A stretch of DNA of 64,000 bases, from NCBI RefSeq assembly GCF_033406955.1, contig NZ_CP137734.1, positions 5,704,001 through 5,768,000 of the forward strand. Direction: 5' to 3'. Below are positions 1 through 8,463 of the stretch, one piece after another. The translations under genes were made by a program, and so were the position numbers. The notes beneath the pieces are model-generated. The model was not told where the DNA came from and ran no database searches. It worked only from the letters and a program-made list of their open reading frames with translations. This DNA is from Streptomyces violaceoruber (GTDB lineage: Bacteria; Actinomycetota; Actinomycetes; Streptomycetales; Streptomycetaceae). The first letter of the stretch is position 1. Each line of letters begins with the position of its first letter.

Positions 1-65
1 AGGAGGCCTTCATCGCCGTCCTGTCCAGCGACGACAGCGCGGGGTCGGGCAAGGGCAAGAAGTAA
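1..65 (+). CDS. lepA: LepA (elongation factor 4), C-terminal end only
   Basis: The first 65 bases are the 3' end of a gene that starts outside the window. The readable tail contains EAFIAVL followed by a polar, Gly/Ser/Lys-rich end and a TAA stop. A PQEAFIAVL-type tail is typical of the C-terminal domain of LepA/EF4, the ribosome back-translocating GTPase. The identification rests on this short tail plus the gene order, because lepA precedes the acyl-CoA synthetase gene in Streptomyces as I recall it. No GTPase motif is inside the window. Confidence 0.75.
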   Translation, partial: EAFIAVLSSDDSAGSGKGKK

Positions 66-95
66 CCGCCACGCCGCATGCCAAGTCCGGGCGAA

Positions 96-115
96 ACGGG
101 CATCGAGGGGCCCGT
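96..115 (+). terminator. Possible lepA terminator hairpin
   Basis: ACGGGC (96-101) and GCCCGT (110-115) form a 6-bp stem with an 8-nt loop about 30 nt after the lepA stop. There is no T-run, which is normal for Streptomyces terminators. The stem is short, so confidence is low. Confidence 0.35.
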
Positions 116-208
116 CGTGCGAAAGTGCGGCGGGTCTCTTCGCATGTCACGGGCAGGCGTCTGTAGGAAATGACAGGGCGCGGGCTCTTACGCGGGGGCC
201 GGTCGCCC

Positions 209-247
209 TTTACCCTGATGCCTGCCCCGTAGTTACTCGTGAGTTAA
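209..247 (+). promoter_or_regulatory. Putative promoter and TetR-like palindrome before acyl-CoA synthetase
   Basis: A weak -35/-10 pair (TTTACC at 209-214, TAGTTA at 230-235, 15-nt spacing) overlaps an inverted repeat, TTACTC-GT-GAGTTAA (233-247). Within it ACTC and GAGT are perfect 4-bp arms and the outer bases are nearly symmetric. Short palindromes of the TTACTC..GAGTAA kind are common operators of TetR-type regulators of fatty-acid genes in actinobacteria (general knowledge). Its position over the -10 would suit a repressor. The assignment is inference. Confidence 0.4.
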
Positions 248-372
248 ACAAGTGATCGGACAACGGTCCGCGTCACCGCCTCAGCACCGTTGAACACCGC
301 CCGAGAGTGAACCAGCCACACCTGAGCCAGCCGCAACGAGCCAGCCGCACCGTCGCGGGCCCGGAGGATGTC

Positions 373-2250
373 GTGAGCGACACACAGACACTGATCGAGA
401 ACCGTCCGCCCTCCGTGGCGGGACTCTTCCTGGAGCGGGTGGCCGCCACGCCGGACGCCGAGGCGTACCGCTACCCGGTGCCGCCGGCCGCGGGCGAGGG
501 CCCCGACGACTGGAAGTCGCTGACCTGGGCGCAGGCCGCCGAGCGGGTCTACGCGATCGCGGCCGGCCTGGTCGAGCTGGGCGTGCAGCCGGAGCAGCGG
601 GTGGCGCTGGCCTCCTCCACCCGCTTGGAGTGGATCCTCGCCGACCTCGGCATCATGTGCGCGGGCGCGGCGACGACCACCGTCTACCCGCAGACCAACG
701 CCGGCGAATCGGCGTACATCCTCTCCGACTCCGAGAGCCGGGTGCTGATCGCGGAGGACGCCGCGCAGCTCGCCAAGGCGAAGGAGAAGAAGGCGGAGCT
801 GCCCGACCTCACCCACGTGGTCGTGGTCGACGCGACCGGCGCGGACACCTCCGAGGACTGGGTCCTCACCCTCGACGAGCTGGAGCGCCGGGGCGCGGCC
901 CGCCTGGAGAAGGACCCGCAGCTCATCAAGGAGCGGGTCGGCGCGCTCACCAAGGACCAGCTCGCCACCCTCATCTACACCTCCGGCACCACCGGCCGGC
1001 CCAAGGGCGTCCGGCTCCCGCACGACTGCTGGTCGTACATGGCCAAGGCGATCGCCGCGACCGGCCTGGTCACCAAGGACGACGTGCAGTACCTGTGGCT
1101 GCCGCTCGCCCACGTCTTCGGCAAGGTGCTGACCTCCGGCCAGATCGAGGCCGGTCACGTCACCGCCGTCGACGGCCGCGTCGACAAGATCATCGAGAAC
1201 CTGCCGGTCGTGCAGCCGACCTACATGGCGGCCGTCCCCCGCATCTTCGAGAAGGTCTACAACGGCGTCGCCGCCAAGGCCCGCGCGGGCGGCGGGGCCA
1301 AGTACAAGATCTTCCAGTGGGCCGCCGGGATCGCCCGCGAGTACGCCAAGGTCACCCAGGACAACTTCAAGCGCACCGGCACCGCGAGCGCCCCCGCCGG
1401 CCTGCGCACCAAGCACGCCGTCGCCGACCGGCTCGTCTACGCCAAGATCCGCGAGGCCTTCGGCGGCCGCCTGCGCGCCTGCGTCTCGGGGTCGGCCGCC
1501 CTCGCGCCCGAGATCGGCTACTTCTTCGCCGGCGCCGGCATCCACATCCTGGAGGGCTACGGCCTCACCGAGTCCTCCGCCGCCTCCTTCGTCAACCCCG
1601 GCGAGGCCTACCGCACCGGCACCGTCGGCAAGCCGCTGCCCGGCACCGAGGTGCGCATCGCGGACGACGGCGAGATCCTGCTGCGCGGCCCCGGCATCAT
1701 GGAGGGCTACCACAAGCTGCCCGAGAAGACGGCCGAGGTCCTGGAGGCCGACGGCTGGTTCCACACCGGCGACATCGGCGAGCTGTCGCCCGACGGCTAC
1801 CTGCGCATCACCGACCGCAAGAAGGACCTCATCAAGACGTCCGGCGGCAAGTACATCGCGCCGGCCGAGGTCGAGGGCCAGTTCAAGGCGGTCTGCCCCT
1901 ACGTCTCCAACATCCTGGTGCACGGCGCCGACCGGAACTTCTGCACCGCGCTCATCGCCCTCGACGAGCTCGCGATCACGGAGTGGGCCAGGGAGAACGG
2001 CCTGGCGGGCAAGCCGTACGCCGAGATCGTCGCGGCGCCCGCGACCGTCGAGATGGTCGACGGCTACGTCAGGCAGCTCAACGAGGGTCTCCAGCGCTGG
2101 CAGACCATCAAGAAGTTCCGCCTGCTGCCCCGCGACCTCGACGTCGAGCACGGCGAGATCACCCCGAGCCTGAAGCTGAAGCGGCCGGTGGTGGAGCGGG
2201 AGTACAAGAACCTGATCGAGGAGATGTACGAGGGCTCGCGCGAGGCGTAG
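373..2250 (+). CDS. Long-chain acyl-CoA synthetase (AMP-forming)
   Basis: A 625-residue adenylate-forming ligase that activates a fatty acid to acyl-AMP and then acyl-CoA. The P-loop-like motif YTSGTTGRPKG lies at residues 202-212. Further on are GYGLTESSA, the DGWFHTGDIG motif and DRKKDLIKTSGGKYI, which carries the catalytic lysine. Length and order fit the FadD15-like long-chain branch. I chose the GTG at 373 because GGAGG (363-367) sits five bases upstream; an in-frame GTG at 307 has no such site. It stands alone between lepA and the phosphatase gene, with its own putative promoter and a strong inverted repeat after it. Confidence 0.9.
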   Translation: MSDTQTLIENRPPSVAGLFLERVAATPDAEAYRYPVPPAAGEGPDDWKSLTWAQAAERVYAIAAGLVELGVQPEQRVALASSTRLEWILADLGIMCAGAATTTVYPQTNAGESAYILSDSESRVLIAEDAAQLAKAKEKKAELPDLTHVVVVDATGADTSEDWVLTLDELERRGAARLEKDPQLIKERVGALTKDQLATLIYTSGTTGRPKGVRLPHDCWSYMAKAIAATGLVTKDDVQYLWLPLAHVFGKVLTSGQIEAGHVTAVDGRVDKIIENLPVVQPTYMAAVPRIFEKVYNGVAAKARAGGGAKYKIFQWAAGIAREYAKVTQDNFKRTGTASAPAGLRTKHAVADRLVYAKIREAFGGRLRACVSGSAALAPEIGYFFAGAGIHILEGYGLTESSAASFVNPGEAYRTGTVGKPLPGTEVRIADDGEILLRGPGIMEGYHKLPEKTAEVLEADGWFHTGDIGELSPDGYLRITDRKKDLIKTSGGKYIAPAEVEGQFKAVCPYVSNILVHGADRNFCTALIALDELAITEWARENGLAGKPYAEIVAAPATVEMVDGYVRQLNEGLQRWQTIKKFRLLPRDLDVEHGEITPSLKLKRPVVEREYKNLIEEMYEGSREA

Positions 2251-2301
2251 TACGAGGGCTCGCGCCAGGCGTGGGCCCAGTACCGTCCTGAAGCCGCGAG
2301 T

Positions 2302-2347
2302 GTTCGAAGACGTCCGGTTTCCGACCGGCTTCCGGCCGTCTTCGAAC
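2302..2347 (+). terminator. Long perfect inverted repeat, likely terminator
   Basis: GTTCGAAGACG (2302-2312) and CGTCTTCGAAC (2337-2347) are perfect 11-bp arms about 50 nt after the synthetase stop. The 24-nt interior contains three CCGG blocks that can pair further. It lies about 130 nt before the next start codon on the same strand, so it most simply ends the synthetase transcript. A protein-binding site is an alternative because the arms are unusually AT-balanced for this genome. Confidence 0.6.
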
Positions 2348-2475
2348 GTTCGCCTAGCACGGTTCTCATCCGTGGCGGCCCACTTCGGTAACTCCGTGCT
2401 TATGGGCGGGGCCGGTCTGTCACTCTGTCGGCATCGACTGCGAGGAATTCGCACGAACTGCCCGGGGAGACGTCC

Positions 2476-4854
2476 ATGGGGGCCATTCCGACGCAGCGGG
2501 AGACCGCCTCCCGCGCCAGCGCGGTGCCCGCACACACCGCGGAGGCATCCGCCGAGGGCTTCGAGGAGTGCGCGCGGGCGCGCGTGACCCTGCTCGGCAG
2601 TTCCCTCGCGCCGGGCGCCGCCCGCGCGATGGTGCGGGCGGCGCTCGCCGACTGGTCCGCGCTCGGTCTGCCCGGCACGGAGCAGCTGACCGAGCACCTC
2701 GCCGCCGACGCCCTGGTCGTCGTCAGCGAGCTGGTCACCAACGCGGTGGTGCACGCCGGCACCGATGTCGAGGTGGGCTTCCAGGTGGAGGGGACCGGCG
2801 CGCTCGTCGTCGAGGCCACGGACCAGCACCCGTCCCGCGCGCCCAGGAGCGCCGACCCCGAGACGCCGCACGATTCCGCCGAGTACGGGCGCGGCCTGCG
2901 GCTGGTCGCCGCGCTCGCGGAGGCCTGGGGGATCACCTACCGCCCGGGCACCAAGACGGTGTGGGCACGGTTGTCGGCCCCGGGCACGGACGACGCCGGG
3001 CAGACCGAGGCGTCTGCCGGAGGGCGCGGGGCACGACGCACCGACTCGCCGGGTGCGTGGCCGCCGGGGGAGGGGCGGGACGGCCAGGACGGAGGCTCCG
3101 GCGGGCAGTACGGCGGCCAGTACGGCGGTCGGCACGGCCACGACGACCGCCGGTCCCAGGGCGGCCCGTCGGCGCTGGGCGCCCCGACACCCGACCCGGC
3201 CCCCTGGGCGGCGGCCCCGGGCCGCGAAGCGAACCCCGGCCTCGAAGCGAGCCCCGGTCCCGAAGCGAAGCCACGCCCCGAAACGCACCCGGGCCCCGAC
3301 GTGGACCCGGACGCCGGCGCGGACGCGAGCCTCGACGTGGACCCGGGCGTCAGCGCGGACGCGAGCCCCGACATGGACCCCGACGCCGGTGCCGACGCGA
3401 GCCCCGGCCGACGCGGGGCCCTCGACCGACGCGGGACCCCCGGCCGCCGGTCGGAGCCGCCGCGGTGGCCGGAGCTGCCGGACGGCGTGAGCGGCACCGC
3501 CCGGCGCGGCATCCGCGACCGTGAGTGGCTGGGCCGCGGCGCCCTGTCGTTCCTCGCCGAGGCCTCCGACCTGCTGGCCGGACAGCTCGACGAGGACCTG
3601 GTCGCCTCCCTCACCGGCCAGCTGATCGTGCCCCGGCTCGCCGACTGGTGCGGGGTGTGGCTGGAGGACGAGTCCCTGGGCCGCGGCGCCTGGACCGACG
3701 ACACCGGCGCGGCCGTCGGCGCCCGGCTGGCCCGCGTGTGGCACTCGGGCGAGGGCCACCTCGACGAGCTGCGCGCCGCCCTGGAAAAGGATCCGCCCCG
3801 CCCGCGCGACCCGTGGCGCTCCGGCCCCGTCGGCCACCCGTGGCCCGGCGACGCCCTCGGCCCGGACGGCACGCACGGCACCGCGCTCGCCTACCGCCTG
3901 GTCGCCGGCGGCAGGCCGCTGGGCACCCTGGTCATCGGACGGGCCGACACCCCCGGCGCCCTCGGCCCCACCGGTTTCCCGGACGAGATCACCGGCCTGG
4001 TCGAGGACCTCAGCCGCCGGGTGGCGCTCGCCATCGGAGCCGCCCGCCAGTACGCCCGGCAGGCCACCATCAGCGCCGTACTCCAGCGCGGCCTGCTGCC
4101 CGGCGCCGTCGCGGAGATCCCCGGTGTGCGCAGCGCCCTCGTCTACGAACCGCGGGACAAGGGCGGCCCCAGCGGCGACTTCTACGACCTGTTCCCGGCG
4201 GGCGACGGCCGCTGGTGCTTCGCCGTGGGCGACGTCCAGGGCAAGGGCCCCGAGGCCGCCGTCGTCATCGGCCTCGCCCGGCCGTGGCTGCGGCTGCTGG
4301 CCCGCGAGCAGTACGGCGTCCCCGACGTCCTCGACCGCCTCAACCAGCTCCTCCTCGACGACGCCACCGAGGCCGCCGACGCCGCCGCCCGCGCGCTGGT
4401 CGCCGCCGGAGGCCCACCGGTTGCCCCGGGCGACGGACCGCAGACCCGCTTCCTCTCCCTGCTCTACGGCGAGCTGGTCCCCTTCGACGGCGGCGTCCGC
4501 TGCACCCTCGCGTCCGCCGGACACCCGCTGCCGCTGCTCCTCGGGCCCGACGGCACGGTGTCCGCCGTCGCGTGCCCGCAGACCCTGCTCGGCGTCGTCG
4601 AGGACGCGACGTACGTCAGCGAGACCTTCGAGCTGCGGTCCGGCGACACCCTGCTGTGCGTCACCGACGGGATCACGGAGCGGCGCAGCGGCTCCCGCCA
4701 GTTCGACGACGGCGACGGGCTCGCCGCGGCGCTGGCCGGGTGCGCGGGTCTGGACGCCGAGCTGGTCGCCGAGCGGATCAGGCGTCTGGTGCACGAGTTC
4801 GGGCCCCGGCCCCCGGAGGACGACCTGGCGCTGCTGGTGCTCCAGGCGGAATGA
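2476..4854 (+). CDS. SpoIIE-type PP2C phosphatase with N-terminal HATPase and GAF-like region
   Basis: A 792-residue multidomain regulator. Residues about 40-170 form an RsbW-like anti-sigma HATPase domain, with ELVTNAVVHAG as the N box and GRGLRLVAALAEAWG as the G2-like loop. Residues about 175-340 are a low-complexity Ala/Gly/Pro/Asp linker with a 12-residue repeat. About 355-540 resembles a GAF sensor. About 550-792 is a SpoIIE phosphatase with SGDFYD, GDVQGKG, VTDGITE and DDLALLVL, which supply the acidic metal-binding residues. Proteins of this layout can both phosphorylate and dephosphorylate STAS anti-anti-sigma partners; no partner gene is adjacent. The ATG is preceded by GGGGAGA. Function in a specific sigma pathway is inference. 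Confidence 0.88.
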   Translation: MGAIPTQRETASRASAVPAHTAEASAEGFEECARARVTLLGSSLAPGAARAMVRAALADWSALGLPGTEQLTEHLAADALVVVSELVTNAVVHAGTDVEVGFQVEGTGALVVEATDQHPSRAPRSADPETPHDSAEYGRGLRLVAALAEAWGITYRPGTKTVWARLSAPGTDDAGQTEASAGGRGARRTDSPGAWPPGEGRDGQDGGSGGQYGGQYGGRHGHDDRRSQGGPSALGAPTPDPAPWAAAPGREANPGLEASPGPEAKPRPETHPGPDVDPDAGADASLDVDPGVSADASPDMDPDAGADASPGRRGALDRRGTPGRRSEPPRWPELPDGVSGTARRGIRDREWLGRGALSFLAEASDLLAGQLDEDLVASLTGQLIVPRLADWCGVWLEDESLGRGAWTDDTGAAVGARLARVWHSGEGHLDELRAALEKDPPRPRDPWRSGPVGHPWPGDALGPDGTHGTALAYRLVAGGRPLGTLVIGRADTPGALGPTGFPDEITGLVEDLSRRVALAIGAARQYARQATISAVLQRGLLPGAVAEIPGVRSALVYEPRDKGGPSGDFYDLFPAGDGRWCFAVGDVQGKGPEAAVVIGLARPWLRLLAREQYGVPDVLDRLNQLLLDDATEAADAAARALVAAGGPPVAPGDGPQTRFLSLLYGELVPFDGGVRCTLASAGHPLPLLLGPDGTVSAVACPQTLLGVVEDATYVSETFELRSGDTLLCVTDGITERRSGSRQFDDGDGLAAALAGCAGLDAELVAERIRRLVHEFGPRPPEDDLALLVLQAE
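3298..3405 (+). repeat. Three tandem 36-nt coding repeats in phosphatase linker
   Basis: Units at 3298-3333, 3334-3369 and 3370-3405 each encode 12 residues of the form D-x-D-P-x-x-x-A-D-A-S-x. They are imperfect at the DNA level. They lie inside the disordered linker between the HATPase and GAF-like parts, where copy number would be expected to vary between strains. Confidence 0.8.
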
Positions 4855-4925
4855 ACGGGCGCAGTGAACGGGCGCAGGGAACGGGGTGGGCAGGGGATCC
4901 GGCCGGGTGCGGGACAATGGAACGC

Positions 4926-6158
4926 ATGCCCTCCGCACTCCCCGACGGCGAGCCCGTCCCCGCCGACGGCGCCCTGCCCGCGTCCGCGCTCGCCGGGGCC
5001 GCCGACCGCCCCCTCGGCTTCTACCTGCACGTGCCGTACTGCGCGACCCGCTGCGGCTACTGCGACTTCAACACCTACACCGCCACCGAGCTGCGCGGCA
5101 CCGGCGGCGTCCTCGCCTCCCGCGACAACTACGCCGACACCCTCGTCGACGAGGTCCGCCTGGCCCGCAAGGTGCTCGGCGACGACCCCCGCGAGGTCCG
5201 CACGGTCTTCGTCGGCGGCGGTACGCCCACCCTGCTGGCCGCCGGCGACCTGGTGCGGATGCTGGGCGCGATCCGCGACGAGTTCGGCCTGGCACCGGAC
5301 GCGGAGATCACCACGGAGGCCAACCCGGAGTCCGTCGACCCGGCGTATCTCGCCACCCTCCGCGCGGGCGGCTTCAACCGGATCTCCTTCGGCATGCAGA
5401 GTGCCAAGCAGCACGTCCTGAAGATCCTGGACCGCACCCACACCCCGGGACGCCCCGAGGCCTGTGTCGCCGAGGCCCGCGCGGCCGGCTTCGACCACGT
5501 CAACCTCGACCTGATCTACGGCACCCCCGGCGAGTCCGACGACGACTGGCGGGCCTCCCTGGACGCCGCGCTCGGCGCCGGACCCGACCACGTCTCGGCG
5601 TACGCCCTGATCGTCGAGGAGGGCACCCAGCTCGCCCGCCGCATCCGGCGCGGCGAGGTCCCGATGACCGACGACGACGTGCACGCCGACCGGTACCTGA
5701 TCGCCGAGGAGGCACTGTCCGCGGCCGGTTACGACTGGTACGAGGTGTCCAACTGGGCCACCTCCGACGCGGGGCGCTGCCTGCACAACGAGCTGTACTG
5801 GCGGGGCGCCGACTGGTGGGGCGCGGGACCGGGCGCGCACTCCCACGTGGGGGGCGTGCGGTGGTGGAACGTGAAGCACCCGGGGGCGTACGCGGGGGCG
5901 CTGGCGGCGGGCAAGTCGCCGGGCGCGGGGCGCGAGATCCTCACGGACGAGGACCGGCGCGTGGAGCGCATCCTGCTGGAGCTGCGCCTGCGGGAGGGCG
6001 TCCCGCTGTCGCTGCTGCGGGAGGCGGGGCTCGCGGCGTCGCGGCGGGCACTGTCGGAGGGGCTGCTCCAGGAGGGGCCGTACGAGGCCGGGAGCGCGGT
6101 GCTGACGCTGCGCGGGCGGCTGCTGGCGGACGCGGTGGTACGGGACCTGGTGGACTGA
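4926..6158 (+). CDS. hemW: HemW-type radical SAM protein (heme chaperone family)
   Basis: A 410-residue radical SAM enzyme historically annotated as oxygen-independent coproporphyrinogen III oxidase. The cluster motif is YCATRCGYC (Cx3Cx2C) near residue 40, with the SAM-binding GGGTP soon after. The HNELYW motif near residue 280 matches the HNxxYW signature of HemW, which binds heme and does not oxidise coproporphyrinogen (family knowledge). The GTPGES motif of the barrel is also present. The start is the ATG at 4926; the Shine-Dalgarno sequence is weak. It follows the phosphatase gene by about 70 nt on the same strand. Confidence 0.9.
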   Translation: MPSALPDGEPVPADGALPASALAGAADRPLGFYLHVPYCATRCGYCDFNTYTATELRGTGGVLASRDNYADTLVDEVRLARKVLGDDPREVRTVFVGGGTPTLLAAGDLVRMLGAIRDEFGLAPDAEITTEANPESVDPAYLATLRAGGFNRISFGMQSAKQHVLKILDRTHTPGRPEACVAEARAAGFDHVNLDLIYGTPGESDDDWRASLDAALGAGPDHVSAYALIVEEGTQLARRIRRGEVPMTDDDVHADRYLIAEEALSAAGYDWYEVSNWATSDAGRCLHNELYWRGADWWGAGPGAHSHVGGVRWWNVKHPGAYAGALAAGKSPGAGREILTDEDRRVERILLELRLREGVPLSLLREAGLAASRRALSEGLLQEGPYEAGSAVLTLRGRLLADAVVRDLVD

Positions 6159-6262
6159 TCACTCGGGGGAGTGGATCGGTGCGGAACGCGGGTTCGGTCC
6201 CTAACCTGGTTCGTAAGCTGCTGCCGCAATCGCACGGTGGCGGAAACCGGAGGGCTGCGGAG

Positions 6263-6853
6263 ATGACCGCTGTGGATGACCGACCAATGACCACCGGCAT
6301 CGTGAAGTTCTTCGAGGAGTTCGTGTTCCCCGAGGGATTCAAGGTCGAGCTCCTCCGGGGGGAAATCGTGATGATGGCGGGGCCTGACGTGGCTCACAAC
6401 GACATCGTGGAAGCGGTGGTGGACCAGATTCCCCGCAGCCGCTGGCGGCGACTCCAGACTCAGGACATTGCGATCCTCGAAGAGTCCAGTGAACCTCAGC
6501 CGGATCTCGTAGTGATCGAACGGGGTGCTGGACCTGAGCATGGACGCCTAATGCCGTCCGAGGTCATCACCATGCTTGTCGAAGTTGTCTCCAAGACAAG
6601 CGTTGACCGTGATTACGGAGTCAAGCGCTCAATCTACGCGGCAGCCAAGGTGCCCGCTTACCTGATTATCGACCCGGTCATGGGGCAGTGCGTCCTACTC
6701 ACCGAGCCGACGGGCCGTGGTGAACACGCTGACTACCGGTGTCAGCGACTCACGAAGTTCGGTGACATCACGCCGCTGGAACCCGTCGGTGTCGAACTGG
6801 ACACCAGCGAGTTCGCCGTCTACGAGAAGGTCAGGCCCCACCGCTACCCGTGA
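6263..6853 (+). CDS. Uma2 family (DUF820) PD-(D/E)XK nuclease-like protein
   Basis: A 196-residue protein with the Uma2 pattern: a VELLRGEIVMMAG N-terminal segment, PQPDLVVI supplying the Asp, LVEVVSKTS supplying the Glu and a downstream VKR lysine, then a YLIIDP strand. The family has a restriction-endonuclease-like fold; its biological role is mostly unknown. The gene is visibly less GC-rich than its neighbours and uses the rare leucine codon CTA at least twice, which suggests later acquisition. The start ATG at 6263 follows GGAGGGCTGCGGAG. The 3' end overlaps the convergent DUF3097 gene by 23 nt. Confidence 0.85.
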   Translation: MTAVDDRPMTTGIVKFFEEFVFPEGFKVELLRGEIVMMAGPDVAHNDIVEAVVDQIPRSRWRRLQTQDIAILEESSEPQPDLVVIERGAGPEHGRLMPSEVITMLVEVVSKTSVDRDYGVKRSIYAAAKVPAYLIIDPVMGQCVLLTEPTGRGEHADYRCQRLTKFGDITPLEPVGVELDTSEFAVYEKVRPHRYP

Positions 6854-7655
6854 CGAAATCGATCAGCTCCTCCACCCGCCCCAGCAACTCCGGCTCCAGG
6901 TCCTTGTACGAGTCCACCCGGGCCAGGATCGCCTGCCACACCGCCCCCGTGTTCTCGGCCGGCCACCCCACCGCCCTGCACACTCCGGTCTTCCAGTCCT
7001 GACCGCGAGGCACCCGGGGCCAGGCGTCGATGCCGACCGACGCCGGCTTCACCGCCTCCCAGATGTCGATGTACGGGTGGCCCACGACCAGCGCGTGCTC
7101 GCTCGTCACCGCCTCCGCGATGCGCCACTCCTTCGAACCCGGCACCAGGTGGTCCACCAGTACGCCCAGCCGTGCGTCCGGGCCCGGGGCGAAGTCGGCG
7201 ACGATCGACGGAAGGTCGTCCACGCCGCCCAGGTACTCCACCACCACCCCCTCGATGCGCAGGTCGTCGCCCCAGACCTTCTCGACCAGCTCGGCGTCGT
7301 GCCGCCCCTCGACGTAGATGCGCCCGGCGCGCGCCACCCGGGCGCGGGCGCCGGGGACGGCGACCGAACCGGACGCCGTACGGGAAGGGGCGGACCGCGC
7401 GGGACCGGACGGGGAGGGCGGGCGGACCAGCGTCACCACCCGCCCCTCCAACAGGAAGCCGCGCGGTTCCAGCGGGAAGACGCGGTGCTTGCCGAAGCGG
7501 TCCTCCAGGGTCACCGTGCCCGCCTCGCAGCGGATCACCGCGCCGCAGAACCCGGTGCCGGGCTCCTCGACCACCAGGCCGGGATCGGCGGGCACCTCGG
7601 GAACCGGCTGCGGTTTCTTCCACGGAGGGGTCAGGTCGGCGGAGTACTGGCGCAT
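6831..7655 (-). CDS. DUF3097 family protein
   Basis: A 274-residue protein of an actinobacterial family of unknown function (DUF3097). The N-terminal part reads as a small beta-rich domain with EDRFGKHRVFPLEPRGF. The middle has GRIYVEGRHDAELVEKVWG, which is Toprim-like (EGRHDAEL with downstream acidic residues), and later VLVDHLVPGSKE. The Toprim resemblance suggests nucleic-acid or phosphoryl chemistry, but that is inference. A TATCGT hexamer on this strand (7668-7663) lies 7 nt before the ATG, consistent with a leaderless transcript. Its tail overlaps the convergent Uma2 gene. Confidence 0.85.
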   Translation of the reverse strand: MRQYSADLTPPWKKPQPVPEVPADPGLVVEEPGTGFCGAVIRCEAGTVTLEDRFGKHRVFPLEPRGFLLEGRVVTLVRPPSPSGPARSAPSRTASGSVAVPGARARVARAGRIYVEGRHDAELVEKVWGDDLRIEGVVVEYLGGVDDLPSIVADFAPGPDARLGVLVDHLVPGSKEWRIAEAVTSEHALVVGHPYIDIWEAVKPASVGIDAWPRVPRGQDWKTGVCRAVGWPAENTGAVWQAILARVDSYKDLEPELLGRVEELIDFVTGSGGA

Positions 7656-7689
7656 TCTGCCGACGATACGAGGAACGCCCGCCCCGTGA

Positions 7690-8433
7690 TCAACGCGACA
7701 CGCCGAACCGGGCGGCCAGCGCGTCCCGTTGGACCCGGACGAACGCCGCGTCCACCACCGCTCCGTGACCGGGGACGTACAGCGCGTCGTCGCCGCCCAG
7801 CTCCAGCAGCCGGTCCAGGGCGGCCGGCCAGTGCGACGGTACGGCGTCGGGCCCCGCCTGCGGCTCGCCGGACTCCTCGACCAGGTCGCCGCAGAACAGG
7901 ACGTCCGGGGAGCCCGGCACCAGCACCGCCAGGTCGTGCCCGGTGTGCCCCGGCCCCACGTCGGCCAGCAGGACCCGCCGTCCGCCGCCCAGGTCGAGCG
8001 GCTGCTCGCCCCGGACCTCGTGCCGGACGGGGGAGAGCGCCTCGGCCGCCTCCCGGGCCGCCCGGGAGTCCAGCCCCTCCGCCACCGCGTCCGCGCGCAG
8101 CGCCTGACGCCCCTGTCCGCCCGGCGCGAACAGCGCGCCCGTACCCGCCGCGCCGTACGCGCCGTACACCTCGGCGCCCGTGAACGCCGCCGCGCCGAAG
8201 ACGTGGTCGAAATGCGGGTGGGTCAGCGCGAGATGCGTCACACGGCGGCCGGCGAGCCGCCGCGCCCCCTCGCGCAACCGGGCGCCCTCGTCGAGGCTCG
8301 ACCCGGCGTCCACCATCAGCGCCGCGTCGGCGCCGAGCACCAGCCCCGCCGTGCAGTCCCAGCCCGGCAGCCGGCACCGCCCCACCCCGTCCGCCAGCCG
8401 CTCCCAGCCCAGCTCTTCCCAAGTCACCGTCAC
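7690..8433 (-). CDS. Metallo-beta-lactamase-fold hydrolase
   Basis: About 247 residues with the MBL signature ALTHPHFDHVFGAA (HxHxDH type) near residue 75, an upstream MVDAG strand and downstream GHTGHDLAV and CGDLVEE metal ligands. This is the general zinc hydrolase fold and no substrate can be assigned. I placed the start at the GTG at 8433 (VTVTWEELGW); a GTG at 8427 is in frame and a longer frame exists, and no start has a clear ribosome-binding site. It is divergent from hrcA and lies next to the CIRCE site, but CIRCE orientation and distance favour hrcA control. Confidence 0.8.
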   Translation of the reverse strand: MTVTWEELGWERLADGVGRCRLPGWDCTAGLVLGADAALMVDAGSSLDEGARLREGARRLAGRRVTHLALTHPHFDHVFGAAAFTGAEVYGAYGAAGTGALFAPGGQGRQALRADAVAEGLDSRAAREAAEALSPVRHEVRGEQPLDLGGGRRVLLADVGPGHTGHDLAVLVPGSPDVLFCGDLVEESGEPQAGPDAVPSHWPAALDRLLELGGDDALYVPGHGAVVDAAFVRVQRDALAARFGVSR

Positions 8434-8463
8434 GGCGACGACGCTAACGGCTTGGTCCCGGCC

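Noticed and set aside
244..4938. A very long open frame on the minus strand across the acyl-CoA synthetase and phosphatase genes
   Set aside because: It is a mirror of GC-rich codon bias in the plus-strand genes; it has no recognisable domain, and the plus-strand products are clear.
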